Below are positions 25,707 to 35,402 of a stretch of DNA of 64,000 nt, in pieces (positions within the stretch are counted from its first letter, which is position 1; each line of letters begins with the position of its first letter). The position numbers and the translations under genes are program-made. Origin of the DNA: Parasphingorhabdus sp. SCSIO 66989 (GTDB lineage Bacteria > Pseudomonadota > Alphaproteobacteria > Sphingomonadales > Sphingomonadaceae). The notes below the pieces were generated by a model. The model ran no database searches. It was not told the origin of the DNA and saw nothing but the letters and a program-made list of their open reading frames with translations. The DNA is taken from assembly GCF_032852305.1 (NCBI RefSeq), contig NZ_CP136594.1, forward strand, positions 843,501 to 907,500. The letters run 5' to 3'.

Positions 25707-28334
25707 TCAAAACCGCTTACGAATATCAATCTCGATAAACCGCCCGAGCGGGTCAACAAATCCCGGCTGGAACCGTAATGGCACGTTCCCCAGCGCATCT
25801 CGGACATTCTGCTGTGCATCGAACAGATTGTTGATGCGCACTGATAGCCGTGCGCCTTTGAGGAACGGCATGTTCTCGGTCCATTTGGGGCGACTGTCGA
25901 AATTGATAAAGGCACGCAGATTGACCGTGGCGATGGGGTTGAAGTCGAGACTGTCATCGCCGCCGCCAACGCCATCGACGCGGGTGCCATCTTCAAAGTC
26001 AGCGGTCACGCGCGCGCCAACGCCATTGAAGAACCAGCCACCCTCCAGCTCGACACTATGCCGCGGCACACCGCCTGCGCCGCTGATTGAGGAGCCGTTG
26101 AGCAGATCAAATTCGGCGATGCCTGGCGCGGGCAACACGGTCTCGGTGAAGCGGATGCGGTGAAATATCGAGATATTCCAGCGCCCTATGCGTGGACGGA
26201 AGCGGCGACCACCGCCGCCGGGTCTGCCGCGTGGTGGCCCGCCTGCTTGCGTTGCAGGTCCGCCATTCTGGCCAGCAGCATTGGTCGGGCCACCTTGTGG
26301 AGGTCCTCCCGCGCCTTGACCCTGCTGCCTTCCCCGACCGCGACGGCCGCCACCAAAGCCGCCCTGTGGCAGTTTGCGCCAGCGTTTGCGGTAGTTGATG
26401 CCATAGCGGACGCTGTCGCTGGTAATACGTGCAAAGTTGACCGGGCGCTGATCGACGGCGGTCAGGTTCCCTGCCGCATCGCGAAACACCCGGTCGGGGA
26501 ATGCCGCTTCCACCTCAGGCGTGAGCGTTGGAAAGGCGGCGGTGGTATCAAAGCTGCGATTGCGGAAGAATTCTGCCACGATGCTCAGGCCATCAATCGT
26601 CTCAGGCCGCCAGGTCAGGCCGATTTTCACATCGCGTTGCTCCTCGGCCAACAGGTCTGCATTGCCGCCGCTAATGCTGTCGACCAGAACCGTCTGGTTA
26701 TTGGTAAAGTCAAATATCGGCACATTGGGGGTAACGATTAATGGATTGCCGAGCTGACCGACGGTGGGCGCAGTTTCGGTGCGGATAAAAGAGGCTTGTA
26801 GCGTCCAGCCGGGTGTGAATTCCCAGTTCAGGCCATAGCCAAAACTGGTAAGCGTGCCGAAATCGCTCAGCTCATTAACGCCGAGATTGCCGTTGATCGA
26901 AAGCCGACCCAGCGCGCTGTTGACGCCATTGCGGTCGGCCAGCGGGATTTCCAGATTGAGCGTCCCCGCACCGATAGTACGGCCAAGGTCACTACTGCTA
27001 AAGCCAAGAGCGGTGCGATCGCTCGCGGAAAGTGAGAGATCGGTAAACTCGCCATCGGCGGTAAGCTGGACATCGCCCGTGGGCAGCGTCAGCGGTCGCA
27101 TGGTGGCGGTGCCTTTCATGGTAAAGGTCTGCTGGACGCTGCGGGCAATATCCAGTTCAGGTGGTAACAGCCCAGCACCAAGAACCGGGCTGAAAGGATC
27201 GAGCGTACCTGCATCAATCGCGGTTTGCAGACCAGTCGTATCGGCCAGCCTGTCAATACGTGTTTCGGTTTCAATGCGCTCATAATCGCCGGTCAGTGAC
27301 CATAAAATGCCGGGGCGGCGGCCATTAAGACTGCTCGACAGTTGAAAGGTCTCGACGTCCTGTTGCTGCAACAGCGTGCGGGGTTCATTGAGCAGACGCA
27401 GCACCTCGAGATCGGTGCCGCTGGTGTTGAACGGATTGGTGGCATCCACATCAAATATGGGCGCATTAAGCCCATTCTGACCAATCGTATCTTCGGTGCC
27501 ATATACGCCATTAACGGTCAGGCTCGTGCTCGGTGACAGCTCCCAGCCAAATGTCGCACTGCTTTCAAATCGTTGGCGCGTTGGCAGCAATGTGCGAAAT
27601 TCGCTGGCATCATCCGGGTCGCTGTCCACGGTGGTCAGCGAAGGATCAAATTCCGGTTGGACAATATTGCGTTCGGATTCGCGCAGCGCCGTTGCGCCCT
27701 GATACTCAATATCCAGCACGATACGATCGCCGCCATCGATATTGGTATAGGTCGCGCCAATCTCGCCCTCACCGCGTCCGCCCTGGGTCGCGATGCCATA
27801 TTCGCCATCCATGGCGAAGCTGGAGAAATCATCGACAAGGATGAAGTTGATCACGCGCTGATCGGGGCGGAAGCCGTATGACAATGCCAGTTCTTCGGGG
27901 AAAATCTGCACCCGCTTGATCGCCTCGGGCGGGAATTGGGCCAGCTCGCGAAAGCCGGAGATGCGACGGCCATTGAGCAACACCGCAGGACGTCCGGAGC
28001 CGCGCCCGCGCCCGCTATTGGTTTGCGGCGAGATGACCGCGAGCAACTCACCCAGCGAGGCGACGCCATAGCTTTCAATGTCCTGCGCATCCAGCTCCTC
28101 AATCGGCGGTACTTCGGTAACCACTGCCCCGCGCACTTGGGCGCCGGTGACGACGATGTCAGCTTGCTCGTCCTCATCATCTGGTGGCAGTGGGACGTTG
28201 ACTGTGCTGTCCGACGCCACGGGTTCATCGCTCTGGGCCGGGTTTTCCTGAGCCACTGCCTGATGCGACAGCAAAGCTATGGCAATAGCTATCTGCGCTG
28301 CACAGTATCGCGGCAATAACTGTTTCATTGACAT
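25707..28334 (-). CDS. TonB-dependent receptor with Gly/Arg/Gln-rich loop
   Basis: ATG at 28334 or 28328, giving about 875 residues. A Sec signal peptide (KQLLPRYCAAQIAIAIALL, cleavage after VAQ) is followed by the TonB-box-like EQADIVVTGAQVRG. The plug domain ([30 protein letters not shown]) is next, then a beta barrel ending in FIEIDIRKRF with terminal Phe. Around residues 670-730 there is a long insertion of Gly, Arg, Gln and Pro (for example GGFGGGRRGRGRQQGQGAGG) between two barrel strands. Outer-membrane uptake of an unknown ligand. No partner gene is adjacent. Confidence 0.88.
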   Translation of the reverse strand: MSMKQLLPRYCAAQIAIAIALLSHQAVAQENPAQSDEPVASDSTVNVPLPPDDEDEQADIVVTGAQVRGAVVTEVPPIEELDAQDIESYGVASLGELLAVISPQTNSGRGRGSGRPAVLLNGRRISGFRELAQFPPEAIKRVQIFPEELALSYGFRPDQRVINFILVDDFSSFAMDGEYGIATQGGRGEGEIGATYTNIDGGDRIVLDIEYQGATALRESERNIVQPEFDPSLTTVDSDPDDASEFRTLLPTRQRFESSATFGWELSPSTSLTVNGVYGTEDTIGQNGLNAPIFDVDATNPFNTSGTDLEVLRLLNEPRTLLQQQDVETFQLSSSLNGRRPGILWSLTGDYERIETETRIDRLADTTGLQTAIDAGTLDPFSPVLGAGLLPPELDIARSVQQTFTMKGTATMRPLTLPTGDVQLTADGEFTDLSLSASDRTALGFSSSDLGRTIGAGTLNLEIPLADRNGVNSALGRLSINGNLGVNELSDFGTLTSFGYGLNWEFTPGWTLQASFIRTETAPTVGQLGNPLIVTPNVPIFDFTNNQTVLVDSISGGNADLLAEEQRDVKIGLTWRPETIDGLSIVAEFFRNRSFDTTAAFPTLTPEVEAAFPDRVFRDAAGNLTAVDQRPVNFARITSDSVRYGINYRKRWRKLPQGGFGGGRRGRGRQQGQGAGGPPQGGPTNAAGQNGGPATQAGGPPRGRPGGGGRRFRPRIGRWNISIFHRIRFTETVLPAPGIAEFDLLNGSSISGAGGVPRHSVELEGGWFFNGVGARVTADFEDGTRVDGVGGGDDSLDFNPIATVNLRAFINFDSRPKWTENMPFLKGARLSVRINNLFDAQQNVRDALGNVPLRFQPGFVDPLGRFIEIDIRKRF

Positions 28335-28683
28335 GGAGCTTTCTTTGATGACGCCAGGCTGCAAGTTCAACCAACGCTTTGTATCATTCGGTATGCGTCG
28401 ATATTGTTCCTCATATGCTGGGTAATCATATTGTGCGCGAGGCCTTACGGCATGAAACTCGATGAACGTCGAAAACTATCTGGCCAATGTTTATAGAAGG
28501 CTGCTCAAATCCTGCTTCAAGAGGATAATTGCCAAAATGATTACGACGAATCAGACAATTGCGTCTTGCCGGTATTGACCAAGGCGGTGTTTGCTATTGG
28601 CACATTCTCTGTGCTTCCATTTTGGGTCAGAAGCGTTTAGAGAGCCTGCAAATCTCGTATTTAACAAGGCGAATTAGAGCTGA
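28335..28683. other. Divergent intergenic region, TonB receptor / infA
   Basis: 349 bases between two divergent genes, more AT-rich than the genes. It should hold both promoters, but I see no pair of -35/-10 boxes that I would defend, no terminator and no palindrome of note. No credible gene is present; the short frames on both strands have no recognisable sequence. Confidence 0.4.
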
Positions 28684-28902
28684 ATGGCAAAAGAAGAACT
28701 ATTGGAAATGCGCGGCACGGTGGTGGAGCTTCTGCCCAATGCCATGTTTCGCGTGAAGCTGGAAAATGATCATGAAATCCTCGGCCATACCGCAGGCAAG
28801 ATGCGCAAGAACCGCATCCGCGTGCTGGTGGGTGACGAGGTGCTGGTCGAACTTACCCCCTATGACCTGACCAAGGGTCGCATCACCTATCGCTTCAAAT
28901 AA
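28684..28902 (+). CDS. infA: Translation initiation factor IF-1
   Basis: 72 residues, the exact family length, forming one S1/OB domain: [38 protein letters not shown]... KGRITYRFK. It binds the ribosomal A site during initiation. The ATG follows AGAGCTGA. maf follows after 15 bases, so infA, maf, the RNase and yacG probably form one transcript, as in other sphingomonads. Confidence 0.97.
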   Translation: MAKEELLEMRGTVVELLPNAMFRVKLENDHEILGHTAGKMRKNRIRVLVGDEVLVELTPYDLTKGRITYRFK

Positions 28903-28917
28903 GCGAGCGCCGGCGTG

Positions 28918-29517
28918 ATGACCGGACCGGAAACCCGGCAGCTGATATTGGCATCGGCCAGCCCACGGCGGCGCGATTTGCTGGCGCGCATTGGCGTAAC
29001 ACCTACGGCAATCATTCCCGCTGATATTGATGAAACGCCGCACAAAGGCGAGCTTCCGGCGCGCTATGTCGCGCGCATGGCGCTGGAAAAGGCGCAAGCC
29101 GTTGCTGCCCAATCGCAGGGGAGCGACGCGCAGCGCTGGATATTATCTGGAGATACCGTAGTGGCTGCTGGAAGGCGCATCCTACCCAAAACCGAAGATG
29201 AAACGGCTGCGCGTGATTGCCTTAAACTGCTCTCCGGTCGCCGCCATCGCGTCCTCTCGGCAATATGCGTGCATTGCCCTGATGGCCGACAGCTGCAGCG
29301 CACCAGTGAGACCATTGTCCGCTTCAAGCGCCTGACCACCGGCGAGATCGACGCCTATATCGCCAGCGATGAGTGGCGGGGAAAGGCAGGCGGCTACGCC
29401 ATACAGGGCTGTGCCGAAGCTTTTGTCGCCTGGCTGGGTGGCAGCCATAGCGGTGTTATCGGTTTACCCTTGCTGGAAACGCGCAATGCGTTAATCTCTT
29501 CGGGCTATCTCTCATAG
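28918..29517 (+). CDS. maf: Maf family nucleotide pyrophosphatase
   Basis: ATG at 28918 (a GTG at 28915 is in frame) gives 199 residues. The N-terminal LILASASPRRRDLL loop, the SGDTVVAAGRRILPKTEDE stretch and the later KAGGYAIQGCAEAFVAWLGGSHSGVIGLPL are diagnostic of Maf. These enzymes hydrolyse non-canonical or modified nucleoside triphosphates (dTTP/UTP or m7GTP depending on subgroup) and have been linked to septum inhibition. It is located between infA and an RNase gene. Confidence 0.93.
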   Translation: MTGPETRQLILASASPRRRDLLARIGVTPTAIIPADIDETPHKGELPARYVARMALEKAQAVAAQSQGSDAQRWILSGDTVVAAGRRILPKTEDETAARDCLKLLSGRRHRVLSAICVHCPDGRQLQRTSETIVRFKRLTTGEIDAYIASDEWRGKAGGYAIQGCAEAFVAWLGGSHSGVIGLPLLETRNALISSGYLS

Positions 29518-29544
29518 CAGAGGGTAAGGAGACAAGGAGGGGTC

Positions 29545-30567
29545 ATGAGCCGCTGGCTGGTCGAGCGGGGCATTGGAGAGACACGCGCCGCGCTGATCGA
29601 GGATGACAGACTGGTCGCCGCCAGAATATGGCGCGACAGCCTTGCGCCGCATGCAGGCCAGATCCTTGACGCCACGCTGGAAACCGCCAACCCGCCTCAG
29701 GCGAGGTTAAGCGATGACAGTGTGGTTGCGCTGACCAGAGTTGCAAAAGAGACCAGCGAGGGCGGCAATTTGCGGGTGCGCGTCCGTCGAGGCCCAATAG
29801 TCGAGCGCAGCGGCTTGCATGATCGTTTCAAACGCGCGCGTGCGGTGCCGGTCAGATCAGATACAGCGCAGATCACGGATGATTGGCCCGCCTTGTTGGG
29901 GGATAGCCATCACCCGGCGGAAATGGCTCCTTTGTCACCACCTCCCGCGCCTGATCCGCTGGCCCAATGTGGTTGGGAGGAACTGATGGGCGAGGCAATA
30001 AGCGGCGTGATAGCCTTCCCACAGGGTGAATTGCTGATCACGCCGACGCCAGCGATGACGGTCATTGATGTTGACGGTTCCGGTCCAACTCCAAGCCTTG
30101 CGTGCAATGCGGCGAAAACAATAGCGCTGGCGCTGCATCGCCTCGATATTGGCGGCGTGATCGCGATTGATTTCCCGACACTGGAACGGCGCGAAGACCG
30201 CCAGCGCGCCGCAGAAGCCTTTGACGCGGCGATGATCGGCCCATTTGAGCGCACCGCGATTAACGGCTTCGGCCTGATGCAGGTGGTGCGCAAAAGACTG
30301 GGTCCATCGCTGATCGAGCTCAGCCAATTGCGCCCGCTGGAAACCTCAGTGCTACAGCTGTTGCGTAAGGCCGAACGCTGGGAACAGCCGGGCGATATTG
30401 TGCTGGTGGTCGATAATGCCGGCGCTGATATGTTGAACAGGAATAATGTCTGGCTGGAGCAGCTTTCCAGACGCACTGGCCGTTCCGTCACCATGCAGCC
30501 CGATGCCCGCAGTCGCGAGGATTATCATATCGCCTCCATCGCCAGCGGCTTGAGCCAACAGGCCTGA
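29545..30567 (+). CDS. Short RNase E/G-like protein
   Basis: 340 residues, much shorter than RNase E or G. The N terminus WLVERGIGETRAALIEDDRLVAARI resembles the start of RNase G. The S1 region is reduced to weak sequence. The catalytic core is recognisable as TVIDVDGSGPTP (first catalytic Asp) and LDIGGVIAIDFPTLE (second Asp). The Zn-link CPxCxG of full-length enzymes is absent. It may be a single-domain endoribonuclease or a modified remnant retained for RNA binding. A GGAGG ribosome site precedes the ATG. It lies between maf and yacG. Confidence 0.78.
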   Translation: MSRWLVERGIGETRAALIEDDRLVAARIWRDSLAPHAGQILDATLETANPPQARLSDDSVVALTRVAKETSEGGNLRVRVRRGPIVERSGLHDRFKRARAVPVRSDTAQITDDWPALLGDSHHPAEMAPLSPPPAPDPLAQCGWEELMGEAISGVIAFPQGELLITPTPAMTVIDVDGSGPTPSLACNAAKTIALALHRLDIGGVIAIDFPTLERREDRQRAAEAFDAAMIGPFERTAINGFGLMQVVRKRLGPSLIELSQLRPLETSVLQLLRKAERWEQPGDIVLVVDNAGADMLNRNNVWLEQLSRRTGRSVTMQPDARSREDYHIASIASGLSQQA

Positions 30568-30585
30568 CCGACTAACTGTCATGGC

Positions 30586-30807
30586 ATGACCAACACCCCA
30601 GCCTCGCCGCAAAGCGCGAAGCCGCGTGCGCCCAAATGCCCGTTGTGCAAGAAACCGACCGTCAGCGACTATGCCCCTTTCTGTTCGCGTGGCTGTCGCG
30701 ATCGTGATCTGCTCGACTGGTTTGGCGAGAATTATCGCCTGCCGGGCAATGACAGCGACATGCCGTCCACAGAGCAGGGCGGCGAAGATGGCGACGGATT
30801 CGGGTGA
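30586..30807 (+). CDS. yacG: DNA gyrase inhibitor YacG
   Basis: 73 residues with the zinc site CPLCKK... FCSRGCRDRDLLDWF, i.e. CxxC then CxxxC, followed by WFGENYRLPG, all hallmarks of YacG. The E. coli homologue binds GyrB and blocks DNA binding. It is the last gene of the infA-maf-RNase-yacG run; tRNA-Phe follows 94 bases later. Confidence 0.92.
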   Translation: MTNTPASPQSAKPRAPKCPLCKKPTVSDYAPFCSRGCRDRDLLDWFGENYRLPGNDSDMPSTEQGGEDGDGFG

Positions 30808-30901
30808 AGCCACTTTTGGGCTGGACAAGCCCATATCAGGGTGCTTATAGGCGTCGCTCCAACCGCATGGGGGCTTTGGCCTTTGCCATGCCTTCCCAAA
30901 T

Positions 30902-30977
30902 GCCCGGGTAGCTCAGTTGGTAGAGCAAGCGACTGAAAATCGCTGTGTCGGCAGTTCGATTCTGTCCCCGGGCACCA
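30902..30977 (+). tRNA. tRNA-Phe (GAA)
   Basis: A complete cloverleaf of 76 bases with encoded CCA. The acceptor arm GCCCGGG pairs with CCCGGGC, the D arm is GCTC/GAGC, the anticodon stem is AGCGA/TCGCT, and the loop CTGAAAA has anticodon GAA. The T arm is GGCAG/CTGTC with loop TTCGATT. All stems pair perfectly. Confidence 0.97.
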
Positions 30978-31170
30978 TCTCCCAGCCTTTGTCAGCCGGT
31001 TAGATCGCCTTAGAGGTTGCAAATCCTGTCCCTGTGCCTTTTCGCGACTATTCCCGTATCTCCAGCCAGTGTGTGATTGTGGGGACAACAGTTTGGACGG
31101 CTCAACTACCTAGTTTACCACTATACGGTCTAAAGTTGCCAAAAAGCCTCTTTCAGGTCAGATAGCTCTT

Positions 31171-32058
31171 ATGCGTCTACGGCAAATAGAGATATTCTAC
31201 CATGTATATAAAGCCGGTTCCGTGAGTGGGGCTGCGCGCGATCTGCATGTTTCACAGCCATCGGTCAGCAAGGTTCTGAAGCATGCGGAAGATCAGCTTG
31301 GATTTGATCTTTTTGTGCGCGAGAAGGGTAGATTGGCTCCGACTCCTGCAGCTGATGAACTGTATGATGAGATAAAGGATATCTACAGAAAGATATCTTC
31401 CTTTAACCGTACCGCAAAAAACATTCTGCATCGCAAGGGGCGACACTTACGGATTGGGGTTTTGCCATCATTGGGATTGGCGATTGCGCCCGAAGCAATT
31501 GCCCGGATGCGGGCGCTGGATACGACTTTGAGTTTTGAGTTGACGACACTGCATTCGGAACAGTTACTGCAAGCGGTTCTTGAGAAGCGATGTGACCTGT
31601 GCATTGGCTTTGAGATGCCAAGAGATGAACGGGTAATCACCCGGCATCTCATTGATGGCCATTTTCATATTGTCAGCGCCGAGCCATTGGGCGAGTCCGG
31701 AGCCAAAGTTGATCCGCATGTTCTGGACGGGCAAGATTTTATAGGGATCAAAGGTAGCGGTCCGCTTGCTTCAATATTGACAGATATCTTTGACCAAAAT
31801 GACGTTCATCCCAATGAAGTGGTGACCGTCCACACCTATCATGCCGCATTGTCGCTGGTCAGAAAGGGGATAGGCATTGCCGTTACTGACGAATTTACCG
31901 CCACATCTTCCTATGCTTCTGATCTACACGGTTATCCAATCGAGGGTGCGCCTTCCTTTCCGATAACGGCTTTTGCGCTTCGCAATCATCTGGAAATAAA
32001 GAGTATCCACCGAACAATCGCGCAAATCCATAATGTACTCATGGATGAGGCGACCTGA
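31171..32058 (+). CDS. LysR family transcriptional regulator
   Basis: 295 residues. The N-terminal winged helix is classic LysR (RLRQIEIFYHVYKAGSVSGAARDLHVSQPSVSKVLKHAEDQLG). It is followed by the linker helix and a periplasmic-binding-protein-like effector domain from about residue 95. It lies directly upstream of, and on the same strand as, the TonB receptor, carboxypeptidase, D-aminoacylase and symporter genes, so it probably controls them. The palindromes at 32084-32113 are the obvious binding candidates. The effector might be a D-amino acid or acyl-peptide (inference). Confidence 0.92.
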   Translation: MRLRQIEIFYHVYKAGSVSGAARDLHVSQPSVSKVLKHAEDQLGFDLFVREKGRLAPTPAADELYDEIKDIYRKISSFNRTAKNILHRKGRHLRIGVLPSLGLAIAPEAIARMRALDTTLSFELTTLHSEQLLQAVLEKRCDLCIGFEMPRDERVITRHLIDGHFHIVSAEPLGESGAKVDPHVLDGQDFIGIKGSGPLASILTDIFDQNDVHPNEVVTVHTYHAALSLVRKGIGIAVTDEFTATSSYASDLHGYPIEGAPSFPITAFALRNHLEIKSIHRTIAQIHNVLMDEAT

Positions 32059-32083
32059 TTCTCGCGTTCCTGAAATGAGACTT

Positions 32084-32113
32084 TATAACCTTGGGTTATA
32101 CCTCTTGATCAAG
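32084..32113 (+). promoter_or_regulatory. Paired palindromes, candidate LysR operator
   Basis: A perfect inverted repeat TATAACC-TTG-GGTTATA at 32084-32100 fits the T-N11-A form of LysR sites (T 32086, A 32098). Four bases on lies the perfect palindrome CTTGATCAAG at 32104-32113. They sit 26 bases after the LysR stop and about 150 bases before the TonB receptor start. Confidence 0.5.
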
Positions 32114-32260
32114 ATAGTAACGCAGACGGGATTGTCAAAACTCCTCCAATTTCGCAACAATATTGCGTGTGGGCATGCACGACGTGGTGTATGCCATTAA
32201 TTCGGCGCACCTGCTGGGGAGCTTCGGGGCGTTGGATAAGTGGGAATGATGGGGGGCTAT

Positions 32261-35200
32261 ATGAGAGTAAACCGTAAACTGGCTGCATTGTTATGCACTA
32301 CAGCTATGGTCGCAATGGGCAGCGCTGCGCAGGCGCAGGACGCACAGCAACCGCAGGGCAGTCAGCCGGGCGGTACTGTTGCTCCGGATACTGCCGTCGC
32401 AGATGATGATGTCATCGTTGTCACCGGGACGCAGATCCGTGGAGCACAGGTTGATGATGTTCTGCCGGTCACGGTGCTTGACGAAAAGCTGATCGAAGAT
32501 ATTGACCCGGCTTCGGGTGACGAGATTTTCCGCGCCATTCCCCAGGCTGGATCGGTCGAGTTTAATGAACAGAACACTGTGGGCGGGGTTAATGGTGCGC
32601 GCGGCGATATCGCCTCGATCAACCTGCGTGGTCTCGGCACCGGTAACACACTGACCCTGATCAACGGTCGGCGCATGGTCCTCAATCCGGGTTTCCAGAC
32701 CGAGTTGTTCGTCCCGGTCGTATCCGCCGATGTCAACACCATAGCGCCGGCGAGTGTGCGCCGCGTCGAGGTTCTGCGTGACGGTGCTTCGGCGGTCTAT
32801 GGTGCCGATGCTGTGGCGGGTGTGGTCAACACCATTTTGCGAAGCAATCGTGAGGGTGGTTTCCTTCAGGGCAACTATCGTGCATCAGATGGCACCGGTC
32901 TGTTCAGCTATCAGTTGAATGGTGGACTGGGCTTTGATTTTGCCGATGGCCGCGCCAATTTCACCGTCTATGGCGGCTATTTCTACGAAAATGGTCTGTC
33001 GACAAATGCCCGGGACTATTCCCGTTCGAGCGATCTCAGGCCGTTTGTAGAGGGCACCCCGTTTGAGGGCGACAACCAGTTTGACAACCGTTCACTCAAT
33101 TCACCTTTCGGGGCATTTGATATTCAAGGCTCGCGGGCAACGTCGGGCGATACCACAGTGTTGCGTGATGATGATTTTCACATTCAGCCCTGCTCGCTAT
33201 TCGGTGCTACTGGGGAACCGGGCGATGGCAGGTTTATCAATCTGGGTAACGGCCTATGCGCGGACAATGGCGGTTCGCTTGATCGCGAGGTTCGCTATGA
33301 TATTGCGCGGGATCGTCAGCTTTTCTCCGAAAAGCAACGCATCAACGTCCAGACGCTGTTCAACTATGAACTGAGCGATAGTGTAGAATTCTATTTTGAA
33401 GGCTCCTATTATCGCACAGAAGCTTCGCGGCAGCGAGAACAGAATACCATGCTTTCTGCGGTCCCTATCGGTGTCGAGGCAACCGCTTTCTGGAATCCAT
33501 TGGGGGCCGAAACGCTGGCTGATGGTTCGCCAAACCCCAATCGTGTGGATAATGGCCTTGGTGCAGGCGTAGGTCCGGAAGGCCGTGCGCTGCTGATGGA
33601 GGATTACCGCTTCATTGATGCCGGTCCACGCCAAGGCACGATTACCAAGGACGAGTTCCGCCTTGTAGCCGGTTTGCGCGGCAATATTGGCAATTGGGAT
33701 TTTGATACCGGCCTGCTCTATGCGCAAGCCAATACCGATGACTTTACCGCCAATCGTATCTCCAACACATTGCTGCAGGATGCAATAAACCGGACCGATG
33801 CCAGCGCCTATAATCCGTTCAACGGCGGATGCCTGCCAGGGCAGGGACAGGGGCCGAGTGTCGGGGATTGTACTCCCAATCCGCAAGCGGTGATTGATGG
33901 TATCACAATTGATGTGCTTCGCCGAGGGGAAACCACTCTGGCGCTTGCAGACTTCAAACTTTCGCGGCCCGATTTGTTCGAACTGCCTGCCGGTGGCGTG
34001 GGCATTGCGACCGGCATTGAGTTTCGTCGTGAGACATTCAAGGATGATCGCGATCCGCGGCTCGATGGGACGATTACCTTCACCAATGCTGTTAATGGCG
34101 ATTTCTTCGGCAGCGATGTTTTAGGCTCCAGCCCATCGCCAGATACCAGTGGTAACCGGGAAGTCTATTCGGCCTTTGCTGAGGCATTGGTGCCAATCGT
34201 CTCTGAGGATATGGGCATTCCGCTTATCAACGAGTTGGAATTGCAGATCGCGGCGCGATTTGAGGATTTCTCCGATTCATCAAGCGCCTTTGTGCCACGT
34301 GCTGCTCTGGCCTGGCGTCCGATCAGCGATGTATTGCTGCGCGGTGCCTGGTCGCAGGGTTTCCGTGCGCCCAACCTCATTCAGATTAATGACGCAGGCA
34401 CATCGCGTTCCAATACAACACGTCTTGCGGTGGAATGTGTCGCAGAGATTATTCAAGGCGAGTCCGAGGATGTGCCAGATTGCGGGGGCCAGGGCGTGAT
34501 AGACTTCCGTACTGGTGCACGTAACCTGGATCCGGAAGAGACGGAAAGCCTCAACTTTGGGCTTGTACTGACGCCCAGCTTCATTCCGGGCCTGACGATT
34601 ACCGCCGACTACTGGCGGGTCGAGCAGGAAGGTATAATCGGCATTGTCGGCAATCAGAATGCCATATTACTCGACCTTTTCGAAAGGCTTCAGGGCGGCT
34701 CTAATCCCAATGTTGTGCGCGAAGCACCAACGCAGGAACAACTGGACCTTTATGCCGGCACCGGAATCAATCCGGCGGGTGATATTATCCAGATTCTCAA
34801 TCCCTATCAGAATCTCGACGGACGCACCTCTGAAGGCCTTGATTTCGGCATTTTCTATGATTTCGACACCAGCTTTGGCGCATTCCAGTTGCAGTTTAAT
34901 GCTGCCCGTCTGATCGGGTTCGAGCAGCGGGCCGGACCCGAGATCGATCCTCTGTTCACCGAATTGCCCGGCTTGCTGGCGGACATTCCTGAACTGGCGC
35001 CAGGCGATATTGCCGCGCTGCAACCCATCAACTTTGGCGAATTGCTCGAGATTGATGGTCGCCCGAAATGGCGCGTGACGGGCGCTATCCGTTGGGAAAG
35101 CGGGCCGGTACGGGTCAACCTGTTTGGACGCTACATCGACAGTGTGTTTGATCCGGGGGCGCAGCAAGATGATACGGCGGAGTTTTTCCGCGTCGATGAC

Positions 35201-35395
35201 TGGTTCACGATGAACTTTGGTATCAGCTACCGCATCGAGAACGATACTGCGTTGAATGGAACCCGGTTCCGTTTTGGCATCAACAATATCTTCAACGAGG
35301 CACCGCCCATTGCTGATGAAAGCTTCGGCTTTTATGGCAGTTTGCACAATGCACGTGGACGCCAATTCTCATTCGATATACGTAAGGAATTCTGA
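32261..35395 (+). CDS. TonB-dependent receptor of the D-amino-acid/peptide cluster
   Basis: The ATG at 32261 follows a GGGGGG ribosome site and gives 1044 residues. A signal peptide ends at GSAAQAQ. A TonB-box-like DVIVVTGTQIRG opens the plug domain (INLRGLGTGNTLTLINGRRM, then RRVEVLRDGASAVYGADAVAGVVN), and a long barrel ends in FSFDIRKEF with terminal Phe. The size and the NGRRM plug motif fit the large sphingomonad receptors for peptides or complex organics. The ligand is unknown. The gene cluster downstream suggests an N-acylated or D-residue peptide. Confidence 0.92.
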   Translation: MRVNRKLAALLCTTAMVAMGSAAQAQDAQQPQGSQPGGTVAPDTAVADDDVIVVTGTQIRGAQVDDVLPVTVLDEKLIEDIDPASGDEIFRAIPQAGSVEFNEQNTVGGVNGARGDIASINLRGLGTGNTLTLINGRRMVLNPGFQTELFVPVVSADVNTIAPASVRRVEVLRDGASAVYGADAVAGVVNTILRSNREGGFLQGNYRASDGTGLFSYQLNGGLGFDFADGRANFTVYGGYFYENGLSTNARDYSRSSDLRPFVEGTPFEGDNQFDNRSLNSPFGAFDIQGSRATSGDTTVLRDDDFHIQPCSLFGATGEPGDGRFINLGNGLCADNGGSLDREVRYDIARDRQLFSEKQRINVQTLFNYELSDSVEFYFEGSYYRTEASRQREQNTMLSAVPIGVEATAFWNPLGAETLADGSPNPNRVDNGLGAGVGPEGRALLMEDYRFIDAGPRQGTITKDEFRLVAGLRGNIGNWDFDTGLLYAQANTDDFTANRISNTLLQDAINRTDASAYNPFNGGCLPGQGQGPSVGDCTPNPQAVIDGITIDVLRRGETTLALADFKLSRPDLFELPAGGVGIATGIEFRRETFKDDRDPRLDGTITFTNAVNGDFFGSDVLGSSPSPDTSGNREVYSAFAEALVPIVSEDMGIPLINELELQIAARFEDFSDSSSAFVPRAALAWRPISDVLLRGAWSQGFRAPNLIQINDAGTSRSNTTRLAVECVAEIIQGESEDVPDCGGQGVIDFRTGARNLDPEETESLNFGLVLTPSFIPGLTITADYWRVEQEGIIGIVGNQNAILLDLFERLQGGSNPNVVREAPTQEQLDLYAGTGINPAGDIIQILNPYQNLDGRTSEGLDFGIFYDFDTSFGAFQLQFNAARLIGFEQRAGPEIDPLFTELPGLLADIPELAPGDIAALQPINFGELLEIDGRPKWRVTGAIRWESGPVRVNLFGRYIDSVFDPGAQQDDTAEFFRVDDWFTMNFGISYRIENDTALNGTRFRFGINNIFNEAPPIADESFGFYGSLHNARGRQFSFDIRKEF

Positions 35396-35402
35396 GCTTA
35401 GA

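Noticed and set aside
30732-31088. Minus-strand frame over the tRNA-Phe gene
   Set aside because: Its peptide (CPGTESNCRHSDFQSL and so on) is the well-known false protein read from the antisense of a tRNA.
30978-31170. Sequence after tRNA-Phe as an integration scar or att site
   Set aside because: No repeat of the tRNA 3' end is present downstream and no integrase frame is nearby.
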